From Botryotinia globosa (lineage: Eukaryota > Ascomycota > Leotiomycetes > Helotiales > Sclerotiniaceae): a stretch of DNA of 64,000 nucleotides. The notes beneath the pieces were generated by a model that did no database searches, was not told where the DNA came from, and saw only the letters and a program-made list of their open reading frames with translations. Location: positions 2,170,001 through 2,234,000 of the forward strand of contig RCSZ01000006.1 in NCBI GenBank assembly GCA_014898425.1, written 5' to 3'. The translations under genes and the position numbers were made by a program. Of the stretch, positions 33,828-45,820 are shown in pieces. Positions within the stretch are counted from its first letter, which is position 1; each line of letters starts with the position of its first letter.

Positions 33828-36800
33828 ATACTTTCTTTTTAGAGTTTGTTTATTCCAAGCAAGCTAAAACACAGATTAACTTTACTATTTTTCGGCAAAG
33901 TTATAAGAAATCGATTTAATAGGCCAACTTATTATTATATCAAATGGATAGTAAAATTAATCAAATAAAAATCCAAAATCCTTTGAAATAATATTAGAAT
34001 ATTTTAATTTCTATTACAAAATTAAAACAAATTGTTTTTAAAATAATAATTAATTAATAAATCTTTTTCGATCTATTTAATCTCTATTTAAAAATTATTT
34101 CTAATATAATAATATTTGAGATAACAGGTTTTTTGAATCTAATTTATACAAACAGATCTGATTTATTTGAGTATATTAGATGAAATGTAATAATCATTCT
34201 CTTCTAATCTCAAAGATTTTTAATTAATTGTTATAATAATAGGTAATGTTTTTATTTGATATAATAATAGAAACTATATTTATTATAATAATCAAGGATT
34301 TCTTTGAATTTCTATTATTCAATTTTTTTATATATTTTATTATTTCTTTCGAAAATTCGATCTTGATTTTTATATAATTCGATAATATTAATAATATCTT
34401 AATCTAGTAATTCTAATGAATAGTGAAACAATTGAAATAATAAATTATAGAATATTAAAAAAATCTTGAAATTGACTGAGAATTGTAATAAATAAATTTG
34501 TTTGTAAACTTTAAGAACTTTATAAAAACTATTCTATTTATTATTATTTTTTTTTATTAAATAATTAGTTTTTATATTTTTTATATTAATTTATATTTTA
34601 TTATCTTTTTTATAAAAAAAGATATTAATATAGATTTTATTAATATAATCTTTATATTTTTGAATTAATTGAATTATAAGTACTTTGAGCTTAATTAAAA
34701 TAAAATCAAATTTATTTATAATCTTATTGATTTTGAAAAACTTTTATTTCTTTTGATATAATAGATTTAATAGAGTTGATATAAATAATTCAATTTTGAA
34801 ATATAGATAGTAGTTATAATTAATAAAGAATAAGGATATATTAATGATTTCTAATATAGTATTATTTAATACAAACTTTGTAAATAGAAGCTAATTGAAT
34901 TAATTGTTTTAATAGAAATTTATAAAGATGTGAAGATATTATTTAATTATAATATTAATCTTTTTTGTTTGATTATTAGATTTGGAATGGAATGAAAAAG
35001 ATTGTTTTAAAATGATTGATAAATACTTGAATAAATATTTTCAAAACTTAAAAATAAATTGGGAGTCTTTATTGGATACAATATTATTAGAAGTATTATA
35101 TAGGTAATATATCTTTTCGATAAATCAATTTATAAGTTTTTTTGTGGATAGTTTTATTATTGGTATAAAGTATTGTATTTTAGTTAGATGGTAGATAATT
35201 GTAATAATATATTAATATTTCTTTTTGTAATGTTTATTAATTAATAATAATATAATATAGTTGATAGAAATGTTTGATTAGGGATGAAATAGTATTAGTA
35301 AAAGTTTAAGGAATTCAGGTATAATGAAGTGGGAGGTTTTGATGTGAAAATAGAATTAATAAGTTTGTATGAATATTTCAATCTTTTTAGATATATTGGA
35401 TTATTAATATGTATGAGAGATAAAATTGATAATTTTGATATAGCCTAAATATTCAGTTAATCTAATTGAATATATATGGTATATAATCTGTATATAAAGT
35501 TTAATAAAAAAAGAAACAAAGAGGTGATTGTAATAAAAGATTTTATTATTGATTAATCTATAATTTTATAAGATTATTCAAAGATTCTTTTAAATATTTA
35601 ATAACTAATAATAAATAAAGGGATTTCGAAATGTTATATGTATAATTGTAATTAATTTGAATGATTTGTATATTTTGTCGATAAGATTATTAATTAGTTT
35701 ATTAATATTGAGAATGATTATATTTATTAGGGCTATAATCAAATTTAAATCGCTATTTGTTTATCAAATAATATTCTTAAATATAATAATATTAAATATT
35801 TGTTTTAAGAGAATTATTTATAAATAGTTTTTAATTCAATTATTATTAGGATTAGTATATATTGAATAATCTTTAATTTTGTAATTCAAAATATTAAAAT
35901 GAATAGTTTTGTAATTAAATTGATATATAATATGGAAATTGAATTCTAATAAAAATTTAGTTTATTTAGTTTATTATTGATTTAGTATTTTTATTAATAT
36001 AAAGTATTCAAGGTTTTTATAATTAATAATGATTTCAAATGATTTTTAAATATTATATAATTCTAGTTTTTATTTTTCTAATAATTTTATAATTATTAGA
36101 AGTTTTTTATTATAGATTTTATAATTATATTTAATAATATTATATTTTAATAAAAAATATATTATTAAATATAGATTTCTTTTATTATTATATTGCAAAA
36201 GGATATTATTTATAATTTAATTGGAAGCATTGATTTTAATTATTATATAATAATAATAATCAAATATAATAAGAATCGAAATAAAAAAGAAAGTGTTTTT
36301 TAATATTGTAAAAATGTTTTTTTATTTAAAGTTTTAGTTTTATATTCTTTTCTTTTTTAGGAGGTGATTAAGGGGCTTTGTAATTTTAGAAAAATTATAA
36401 ATGAAATATTAATAAAAATTGATAAATCCAAGGAAATGTTGAAGATTTTTGAATTTAGTTAATGATTTCTAATTGAATATAATATTGATTTTTTTTAGAT
36501 CTATTTCTATATTTTCTAGAATAATAATTAAATTGAGATATTTGATTTTTTTTGTTTTGAATTTGTATTTGTTAATATCAATCTATAATCTAATATCGAT
36601 TAATTGCTAAACAATTTTACAAATATATTTTTTATAATTTATAATATTCTTAAAATAAATCAAAATATTATTTAAATATATTATATAAATCTTATTTAAA
36701 AAATCAAAAAGAATATAATTAATATAATTCTAAAATAAGACTAATATATTATAAAATTCGAAAAGTATCCCTAACATACAGGATTTAAAACACGGTTTAT

Positions 36801-37489
36801 AACTGGAAGCTGATTGGTCTAGAAAGTACGTAAGGTCTGTGCGGCGAATATCAAAATCCTAATTTAGATTAGATATTATTATTAATAGGTACAGTAGTTA
36901 TAAATGATTTATGAAATATAATTAATTGATATTTTTATATTCTTTGAATTAATAGCTTTTAAATAATATTATTTTTATATAAAAAAAAAGAGTTATTATT
37001 AATATATTAATTGTTTAGTTGATTTTGTAATAAAAAGTATGATAAAAAGTTGCTAATACGATTCTGATTGGTTCAGATTTGATTAGTAATAAGAGAGATA
37101 AGAGAAGAGATTAAAAAGAAAAGGGAAGGGATTAGATTTATTAGATTAATTAGATTTATTAGATTTATTAGATTTATTAGATTTATTAGAGAAAAAAAGA
37201 ATAGAAAAATAGAAATTAGAAAAATAGAAATTAGAAAAATAGAAATTAGAAAAATAATTAAATAGAGTATTAAAAAATAATTTAAAAAAAGAATTAGAAA
37301 AAGAATTAGAAAAAGAATTAGAAAAAGAATTAGAAAAAGAATTAGAAAAAGAATTAGAAAAAGAATTAGAAAAAGAATTAGAAAAAGAATTATAAGATTT
37401 ATAAGGGTTTGAGGTTTTGAGGTTTATAAGGTTTTGAGGTTTAATTATACCTTTAATACTTTTATATAAGCTAAAAGCTAGAGGTTAAT

Positions 37490-37493
37490 AAAG

Positions 37494-37566
<73 letters not shown>
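37490..37566. repeat. (TTA)n microsatellite
   Basis: About 25 uninterrupted ATT/TTA triplets inside the 960-bp insertion. Confidence 0.9.
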
Positions 37567-37567
<1 letters not shown>

Positions 37568-37649
37568 ATATAAAAATATAAAAATATAAATCTTATTTAT
37601 TTTTAGAATTCTAAAAGCTATATAATACAAATATAAACGTAGGTCCTGA

Positions 37650-37706
37650 GGGGCGTGAAAAATAACTACGGAGAGCGTTAGCGAGCCCGTTGTTATTTTT
37701 AGCCCC
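37650..37706. other. GC-rich stem-loop near the end of the insertion
   Basis: GGGGCGTGAAAAATAAC (37650-37666) pairs with GTTATTTTTAGCCCC (37692-37706) around a 25-base GC-rich loop. It lies about 20 bases from the insertion's right end. Confidence 0.6.
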
Positions 37707-39365
37707 GAAGGGCCGGAAAAAAGCTCGTTATTAATAATTTAAATAAATCAAAACAAATAATAAAAATGATTTTTTATTTGTAATTCTTTATAATTTGTAA
37801 TTTGTTAAAGATAATAATAATATTATATTTGATATAGATTTTAGTATAATATAAAGTATTAAGAGTTTTTTTAATTAGTAATAAAAGATATCGATTTTTG
37901 ATAATAATATTATTTAGATTTTGATAGTTTTGATAAATCTGAATGCTTTTTTTTAATTTAGTAATTAGAAGAAATGAAATAATTAATTAAAAGTAAGATT
38001 TTTAAATAAATCTTTTGTTTAGATTATTATTAAATCATTTATAAATAATTTAAAGTTTAGTTAGGGATATTAAATAGTTTTTGTTATATAGTAATTTTTT
38101 ATTTAATATAATTTTAATCTTATAATTCTATAAATATTGTAATAGAAATTTGTTGATAAAAAAGAATAGAAATCCTGGGTATAGATTATAAAACTAGAGA
38201 AGTAGTTTATTTTGAATTTTTGATATAGAAGAGATAGATTGATTTATTTTTTTTATAAACTTATTAATATTATTATTTATTAAATCTCGATATAATTGAA
38301 TAGAATCTTTGGTTATTATATAATATAAATTACAAACTTTATTTAATTTGTTTTAGGATATTTTTATAATATAAATATTATTATTTTTATAGAATTATAT
38401 AAAACTATTAATTATAAAAAAATTTATATTTTATATTTCGAAATAAATGTTTTATATAATATTAAATAATTTATTTAAAGGATTTAATAGTGATGATAAT
38501 AATGAGGGTAAGGTATTCTGGTTTTGTAGTAATCTTTTATACTTTTTGGAATTGATAATAAATCGAGTTAAAATTGGTTTTAAAAATAAATGATTAAGAA
38601 TTATTTTAATTTAGGTGTTTATTTTATTGTTGATGTAGTGAGTATAGTAAAGATTTTTGTTTTTGTTATTTTCGAGATTAATGATATTGGGGTTTTTTTG
38701 AATATTTGGGGTTTTAATAGATTCGAGAATTATTGATTAATTTTGGAATAATAAGGATTTAATTTTGAAATTTTTATTAATAATATCTTTTATAAAAACT
38801 GATTTCGAAATGAATTTTTATAAAAGTAATTTAGAATCGATTAATATAATTTTATTACTTTTTAATAAAATTATTTTGTAATTGTTAGATATATTGGAGA
38901 TAATAGTTATTATAATATTAATAGGATAATAATATTTCGAATAATATATAAATACAAATTTAAGTATTATTATCAATCAATTGATAATTAGATTATAGTA
39001 TTAAAGTTAAAAGAAATCAAGGATTATCAAATTTGTAATTGATAAAATAATAATATAAAACAAATTGATCTTTTAATAATTATTGATTTGTATATTTAGG
39101 AATATATATTAAAAAAGGATATTGAAAGGTTTTTTATTAATTAAAAATAGATAATAGATATAGAAAAAAGAATATATAGGTATTTAAAATTTAAAGATAA
39201 TTTTTTTATTAATAAAGTTATAATCTGTAGCTCTATTATTTATAAAACTAATAAATAAAATGATTATATTAAATATAAAAAAGATTTTTATTAAAATTTT
39301 AAAAGATTTGCTATTTATTGTTTTAAAATATAAAGGATTTTTAGATATAATTGATTTTTTAATTT

Positions 39366-40840
39366 ATAAAAATAAATTTTCTATAAAAAATCTTGATTTA
39401 CAATTATAAATCAAGATTAATCTTTTGATATATCAAATTAGAGAATTAAACTTCTATTTTCCTTTGAATAAATAAATTCTTTAATATACTTTTCCAAATC
39501 AAACTTTTAAATAAAATTAAAGGGGATTAATAAAATATAGTATAATAATATAATTGGGAAATAATTAATGAATAGAAATAGATTTTAATATAAGAAATTA
39601 ATAATATTATAATAGGATTTAAAACTTTGATATTAATTGATTATAAAAAAACAATTGATATAAGAATTGTATTTTATATTAATATTAATATTATATTTTA
39701 TATTGTTAGCTTATTTCTTATTACAATTGTTTTTAATATAATCTGGTTTTTTATAATAAAGATAAAAACTAAAATCAAAATATTATTTTTAAATATAATA
39801 AAATAAAGAATATTAATCTTATTGAATAATATTTAATTATATAAAATCACTAGATAGTTTTAATATAAAAAAAGCTATAATTAAAATTAGTTTTTTATTA
39901 TAATACCTCAATTCATTACAACTGAAATTAACATCCTAACTTTTATATTGATTATCAAAATAAGTTTTTTTTTTTAGATTATTATAAACATTTTATTATT
40001 AGATTATCTATATATCAATATTGATAATAAAGAGTTTATTAAAACAATTAATTAAAATATTAATCAATTTTTAAAAAATCTTAAGTTTAAGATTAGTAAT
40101 TTATTATTCAATAGTTTTTCTATATCTGATAACAAATTATTTGAATTTGATAATGAAATTATTAAATAAAATCTTTCTTATTTTATACTTATTATAATTT
40201 ATAAAGATTTTTTTATAAAAGATTAAGGGTTTAATATTATTTATTCAATTCGCTCTAAATACTTGTTATAATATATTATTTAGAAAACTAAAAATTGGAA
40301 TTATATAGATTATTTATAATTATATTAAAATATATTTAATTATTTATATAAACCAAATTAGAAAATAAATTAATAAGGAATATAATTCATTGGAATTTTA
40401 ATTTATTCTTATAATCTATAATTAAATAATAATTAATTATACTATAAAATATTATATACTAATTCTAATACTTTATAATATCTTATTTATTACTATTGAA
40501 TTTCTCAGAAAAAGTAAAATATCTTTAGCGAAATAAAACTGCTAGATTATTACAAATAGCAATCTTTAATATCTCAATTGTATCTTATAATTTAGTAATT
40601 TATAATTAAATTTTATTAATTTAAATATATACTACAACAGCTTGTTTTTATAATAAAATTATAATTATTTCGATTAAAATAAATACAATTTGAATAATTA
40701 CGAAATATATAATATTTGAATTATTGAATAAATCTATAAATGAAAAAATATCAGCTTCAATAAAATTGATAATATAATTCAAGAAAAGGAATTGTAAAAG
40801 TAGACTAAATATAGCCACTTAGTTAGCCATCTCTAATACT
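39366..40840 (-). pseudogene. gag: Decayed gag of the inner element
   Basis: This minus-strand segment lies between the leader and pol. Near 39705-39775 it reads YYKKPDYIKNNC, which I interpret as a decayed CCHC zinc knuckle (consensus C-x2-C-x-K-x-G-H-x4-C). A start-like ATG followed by A-N-stop lies near 40830, with the stop probably a former Gln codon. The corresponding segment is absent from the outer copy. No open frame remains. Confidence 0.5.
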
Positions 40841-41083
40841 TTCATAGCTACAAAACATCCTTATAGAATTTTCAATAATGAATTAATATAAATATGTTTT
40901 AATATAGTTAAATAACTTTACTAAAAAATAGCAAAATTATTTATAATAAATCAATAATAAATTCGATCAATACAATCAGATTATAACTTTGATAGGATTA
41001 GAATAATTGGAATAATCGGAGTATAACTTGAATAAATGTTTTTAAAATAAAACTATAATAATTTCTAAATAAATAATATAAAT

Positions 41084-41233
41084 TATTAGAATATAAATAA
41101 AGATTTATATTATATTATAAGGGTTCTAAATACTATAAAAGGTTGAGGCTCTATTATAGGAAGTAGGGCACGCTAAGGGCACGCTAAGGGTTCGTGCCTA
41201 AGGTACAAAGGCAATGTAGTTGGCGCCGTGACA
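41084..41233 (-). repeat. 5' LTR of the inner element
   Basis: 150 bp. The right two-thirds keeps high GC (AGGGCACGCTAAGGG), while the left end is altered to TATTAGAATATAAA. The right boundary GTGACA meets the ATTGT target duplication. Confidence 0.85.
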
Positions 41234-41459
41234 ATTGTTTTAAAAACAATTCACTTTAATTTTGTAATAGAAATTAGAGTATTCTAATATTATTTCAAAG
41301 GATTTTGGGTTTTTATTTGATTAATTTTATTATTTATTTAATTTAAATATAATAATAAATTGATTTATTAAACTGATTTCTTATAACTTTATTAAAAATT
41401 AATAAAGTTAGTTTATATTTTAGCTTATTTGGGATAAGCAAGTCTTAAAAGGGGGGTAT

Positions 41460-41609
41460 TATTATAACACTAATTACATTGCCTTCGTATTTTAAGTATA
41501 AACTCTTAGTATGCTTTTAGTATACCTTACTTCCTATAATAGGATTTCAATCTTTTATAGTATTTAGAACTTTTATGGTACAATATAAGTCTTTACCTGT
41601 ATCATGATA
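41460..41609 (+). repeat. 3' LTR of the outer element
   Basis: 150 bp. It begins TATTATAACACT (RIP form of TGTCACGGCGCC) right after AAAAGGGGGG and ends ATCATGATA, followed by the AAGAT duplication at 41610-41614. Confidence 0.85.
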
Positions 41610-41614
41610 AAGAT

Positions 41615-42330
41615 GTCCCTGTGATAGCAAAGTGAATATTCGAAACAAAAAGAAATTCAATATAAATTCCTATACAAATTTTCTATATATATAATACTAT
41701 TAATAATATATTTATTACTAATGAATAGAATATATTATGAATAACAAACAGAATTAATACTTTTTGTAATCTATTTAATATTAACTTTAATTATTAAAGG
41801 AAGAAAATAAGGGTTTTCAGATCTAAATATTTAAAGTTGTAAAAAAAATGAATAGAAAGGAATAAGTATAGGAATTAGGAGGAGGAGGAAGGAATAGATA
41901 TAGAAATTAAAAGGAAAAGAAAAGGAGTAAGCATAGGAACTAAAAGAAAAAGGAAACAAACAGGAAAGCGAAATATATTAGTCGAAAACTTGAAAGAAAA
42001 AGGATTTCTATATCTTGCTATTCATTTTTAATTTATTTTTTAATTGAAAGCTTTATTATTATATTAAATGATATAGAATATTCTAAATAAATAAAAAAGC
42101 GATTTGATTTGAATATAAATAGATATTTTTAATTTGCAAATAATTCTTTCAAAATAAAACTTGATAGCTTTTTCAATTTGATTTTTTTATTAAAATCTTA
42201 TTAACTAAAATAAACCTTATATAATATAGATTCTTAATTAAATATATTAATTTTTTAAAAACAATCCTTTCAATATATAATTAAATGTCTAAATTTTTTT
42301 GGTAATTAATAAAGTAATGATTTCGTTAAT
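41615..42330. repeat. A+T-rich, purine-rich tail of the island
   Basis: Low-complexity sequence outside the outer element, with AGGAGGAGGAGGAAGG near 41876 and many A/T runs. It looks like an older mutated repeat adjoining the insertion site. No ORF or boundary repeat was recognised. Confidence 0.4.
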
Positions 42331-43866
42331 TACGGATTCTGCCACCGTAGGGTAGGTCCCGTATATCTGATGATAGAATCGGAATCAAGCTGCATGCTAG
42401 TATGATAGTAACAATTAAAAACAGTGTAGCCATAAACCTTATAATGATAATTCACGAATAGGCTTGTTTACACCGAGGCGTGTTTCTCAGCATGATGACA
42501 TGCTTTTGACCTTGGCATAGGAGTTTAATGGACTTATCGAGATGAAGTCTGAGAACTCCGGTATGCTTCACCGTAACACGAGTAGTTGAGTGCAAAGTAA
42601 CTTGAGTCATTGTATTAATGACCAATGGTGATTTGTAGGGTGGGGTATGTATTGATGGCTAGATAATGTTGTCTAAAGAGCTCCTGAATTGAAACGGACC
42701 GTAGAAGATAATACGCTACGTTGATACCTATGCATTGGTTGCAAGGGCGAAGTATCCCACATGTTTGCGGCTATTCAACCGAGATCCTGTCACCTGAATG
42801 GAAAGAGTTGCCTCGTGTTGACTGCCACACATGCAAGTTATTCAGCCATCAGCCGATATTCTCTTACCTAAACAAGTCTAGATACAACAATTCAAATCAC
42901 CTCCACTGTACCCAAACCGAAAACCAGCCACCGTGGCTCAGTGAAGTCGTTGTTGCTTGCGCGTCTACGAAACGAATCAAAAGTGACACTCAGAGGTAGT
43001 GCCTCTGCTGTTCTTGGCCTTAGCCATGTTTCCTCAAAAAGTCGACAATGTACCGTCATTATCTTCAAGGAATCTTTCAGATGAAGATTTGTGTCAACGG
43101 AATACCCTTGGACAATCCATTTTAGGCGAGTAACTTTGATGATGGCAGTGAAACAAAAACAGGAATTGCAAGACTAAATGAAGATAGTGAATCTCTCTTG
43201 CAGATACAAGACTCTAACCAGGTACTCGGACCCTCCTATTTCTACTATCCAGCTCCCTTTCCTTCCGAACATAAAATTATACCGAGGAAGAAATTGTATG
43301 TATCATTCATAAACGAAACATCGGGGTACTCCCCAGTATTAGGAATGGGCAAAGGAGAAAGCGCTCCTATGACAGCGCAAGCCAGATTTACGTTTCGAAG
43401 GTGACGGTTTGGAATCGTGTGATGATGTATATGTTTAGTGACGATAGTATGAAATTTTTGTAGTGGAGGCTCGAGTCTTAACATCTCTTCAAGCAGATCG
43501 TTTAATCCCCAATTCACAATCCAGAAGTAATGAATGAAATCCCCAATCATTTGTGCGATATTCAAGTTCAAACAGTTTTCACACGTGTTATGCATATGAA
43601 TCAAAGCCAATGGAAAAACAACGAGTTTAATAAATTCCCCAACACCTTGAACGCTCTCGAGCTTAAAGAATCTCAAGCCAAACTATTTTTGAGGTGCTTA
43701 AATACACTGCTCATTGCCATTCCCGATAATCCCCAAAGCCAGCAACTGCAACTATACCCTACGAAACATCCACCCAACTCCTAATATGAGATTAGTATCA
43801 AAATCAGGTATCATAAATTGCTTCACTAACTCATAACCATAAACTTCGACCTGAGCTGCGATCGTA
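42331..43866. other. Intergenic, no convincing gene
   Basis: Composition returns to normal. A minus-strand ORF at 43245-43676 (143 codons) and plus-strand ORFs at 42721-42999 and 43198-43404 overlap or abut without family features. I do not call them genes. Confidence 0.35.
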
Positions 43867-45046
43867 TCACATGTACGCTTGAGGTGGAGGTCGCGCTAGG
43901 TATGCGCCTGGAGGTTGCGCTAATATCGTGGCAGGAGGTGGAGGTTGCGCTAGGTATGCACCTGGAGGTCCAGGTGGAGCTCCTTGAGGTTCCCGTGGAT
44001 TTGCGCCTGGAGGTCGCGCTGATATCGTGGCAGGAGGTATGAACATTTGCCTCGGGGGCGGTTCCTCTCTCAAAATAGGACTGGATGGCTCTCGCCTAGT
44101 ATCGTAAACCGGGATCTGTAATTGTTCAGCCCCCTCTTCACGATCAGATTGAATTGAATCTCCATCATCTCCATCATCTCCATCATCTCGACGATATCGA
44201 CGTGTATCCTCACCGTTTATTGGAATATCCGAAAACGCTTGAATTGCTCTCTCATTCTTAATTGTCCCCACGATCAGGATCTCCCTACTCACGAGACTGA
44301 AGAGCACAGCCGTGAACCCCAACCCAATGATGCTAGTACTGACATTTACAGTGATTTCCTCTTGACTAACAGACTGAATTCGCCACCGATAATCAATCAA
44401 GATCCATGGGCAGGCGATTGCAGCCGCAAGCAAGGTGAAGAAGGACATCTAGATGCATTCCATGAGAACATATTTGTCAAAAAAGCGACAGGGAAAAGGA
44501 AAATTTACATACAAAAGCCATCGCATTCTCGATTTTGGGGTGATGTAGATCATTCAAATGAACCCTTATACCGAAGTAGCCATGGGCGAGATGGGCGAGG
44601 CCACTTAGAAAAAATAAGGCGAAGATAATTCTAAGGTTTGAAAATCCTGCAAATAATTATATTTTAGTAAAGGATCAATATGAAAATACCGAATATCAAC
44701 CCCAACAATGGGTGTTACCAGCAATGGAAGCATCATCAGAAAGAACCGCCGGTAAATACCCTAAAAGCGTCAACAGCTTCTACGTAAACGGATCGAGTAT
44801 ATAAAATTTACCATGACAGCCGTCGTTGATCCCATTAATCTTAGACCGGCAAACTTTAAAGAAATAAACTTTATATAAATCAAACTCCTCAGAAGGGGCA
44901 TATAACTGTAGGAGCTGGCTTGGCTCAGATAGAGCTCCCACAACGAGAATAGTTATGATGAACGCCACAGCCAAAGCGACGAGGAAGATTTGAAAGTACT
45001 TCGGATGTGCCTTGACCTTCTCCGTAAATTTCCTATGAATCTTCAT
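43867..45046 (-). CDS. Tetraspan (SUR7-like) membrane protein with proline-rich tail
   Basis: Four minus-strand exons, 44812-45046, 44701-44760, 44513-44646 and 43867-44448, join in phase across introns of 51, 54 and 64 bp. The product has 336 residues. The second intron has an unusual GTTGAT donor. Helix 1 is about residues 17-40 (FQIFLVALAVAFIITILVVG). An extracellular loop with three cysteines follows. Helices around LRIIFALFFLSGLAHLAHGY, FFTLLAAAIACPWIL and IIGLGFTAVLFSLVSREIL complete four passes. The cytosolic tail has a DDGDDGDDGD acidic repeat and then a proline-rich part with repeated PPGAYLA. Topology matches fungal tetraspan cortical proteins of the SUR7/claudin type. With the 26250-27342 gene it brackets the transposon island, both pointing toward it. 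Confidence 0.72.
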
Positions 45047-45820
45047 TGCGATAAATGTTTGATAAATGTTTTGTTTGCTTGTCTTGGTGTGTTATTCTCG
45101 AGGTTTGGGTATCCTGTGTTGTAATAGCTGAGAAGTTGACAACTTAGAAATGACCTTCTTCGACTTTTGTATGGCCTAGTGTGAAACCCAAGAGTCATAA
45201 TACATTTACTTGACTTCGATGAGTAATATTTAGTCACTTGAAGTTGATTTTACCAACTCTGACTCTTTACTACGTGCGATTCACTGGAAACGTACGAGCA
45301 TATGCCGCTCAAAAATGGAGAAAGTCATAATTCTATATCTTCTCAACCATGAATTGGAATAATGTTGACTACCATGGCCATTCATCAACTTCTCCTCCTC
45401 ATTCCACACGGTCAGCGCTGCAGGGGCCCATCTCACCAGAGCAAGGAAATCTATTACGAACGCATATTTCTTACTGTAACATCGCAACATGTTGAGGATG
45501 AAGGTTATGACGCCTGGGAGCTGGGTATAGGATATGGAGCATTTTGATCATTATGATCATTAACGGATGTGGTTTGGTGTCAATAAATGTGGTGTCCTAT
45601 ATAAGGAAACTTCATTTCAAAATCTTCAATATAATTCGAGATAAAAGTATATACCACGGTGCTTGCTATTGTGAAAACCATTCGTCGAGTCCCAGACTCA
45701 CAATACTACTGGAGTAAGTTCTGCCAATTCAGAAAATAATCACACAACTTGAGATAAAATACCAAGGAAACCAAACATCAGGAGAAAAGCAAATCTCAAG
45801 CGAGGACTATTTTAAGAACG
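45047..45820. other. Divergent intergenic region
   Basis: It lies between the minus-strand tetraspan gene and the plus-strand glycosyltransferase. Short ORFs only. CCTATATAAGG near 45597 is a TATA-like element 220 bases before the glycosyltransferase start. Confidence 0.4.

Larger units (their letters stand above)
36768..37727. mobile_element. 960-bp insertion in inner pol, no target duplication
   Basis: Comparison with the outer copy shows the uninterrupted site AAAAGTATTATTAATAAT, here split after AAAAGTA. The inserted block begins TCCCTAACATACAGG, has a moderately GC left end, and contains long simple repeats. These are a TTAGATTTA run at 37137-37192, GAATTAGAAAAA at 37300-37390, and TTA repeats to about 37566. 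It ends with a GC-rich hairpin and AAAAAAGCTCG. No terminal inverted repeat and no target duplication are seen. It sits between A and T and starts with TC, as Helitrons do, but lacks the CTRR end. It is a non-autonomous element of unknown class. Confidence 0.6.
34545..39365 (-). pseudogene. pol: Decayed pol of the inner element (split by an insertion)
   Basis: The reverse complement matches the outer pol over its whole length: the integrase end at about 34545-34800, the single-copy linker near 35640-35720, and the RT palm near 36661-36690, where YLNN again replaces YLDD. The insertion 36768-37727 splits the RT. Stops are frequent. The upstream part (about 37728-39365) aligns inverted with 29221-30840. 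Confidence 0.75.
33678..41233 (-). mobile_element. Inner Ty3/gypsy element nested in inverted orientation
   Basis: A second copy of the same family, read on the minus strand. LTRs of 150 bp lie at 33678-33827 and 41084-41233. ATTGT flanks both sides (33673-33677 and 41234-41238). The 5' LTR is on the right and ends GGCGCCGTGACA on the plus strand. Its order on the minus strand is leader (41083 to about 40850), gag (to about 39366), pol (to about 34545), 3' segment, purine-rich tract and 3' LTR. It is interrupted by a 960-bp insertion at 36768-37727. Without that insertion it is about 6.6 kb. All coding parts are ruined by TA-rich mutation, so it was mutated as a repeat. Confidence 0.85.
27960..41609 (+). 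mobile_element. Outer Ty3/gypsy LTR retrotransposon, decayed and interrupted
   Basis: The element is bounded by two 150-bp direct LTRs (27960-28109 and 41460-41609). AAGAT repeats exactly outside each end (27955-27959 and 41610-41614). LTRs begin TGTCACGG (RIP-altered to TATTATAA on the right) and end in a TRATA-like terminus. A polypurine tract AAAAGGGGGG lies just before the right LTR. The plus-strand interior encodes relics of reverse transcriptase, RNase H and integrase in that order, the Ty3/gypsy order. The element is split at 33677 by an inverted second copy and resumes at 41234. Its 5' part is disrupted by a third fragment at 28369-29220, and the gag region is missing. Sequence is overwhelmingly A+T with TA excess and frequent in-frame stops, as expected of repeat-induced point mutation. 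Confidence 0.85.

Noticed and set aside
37130..37400. Regularly spaced repeats resembling a CRISPR array
   Set aside because: The units are adjacent, A+T-rich simple repeats without unique spacers, inside a fungal transposon insertion.
43245..43676. 143-codon minus-strand ORF near the island's right flank
   Set aside because: No family feature, overlapped by ORFs on the other strand, and no credible intron structure; left uncalled.
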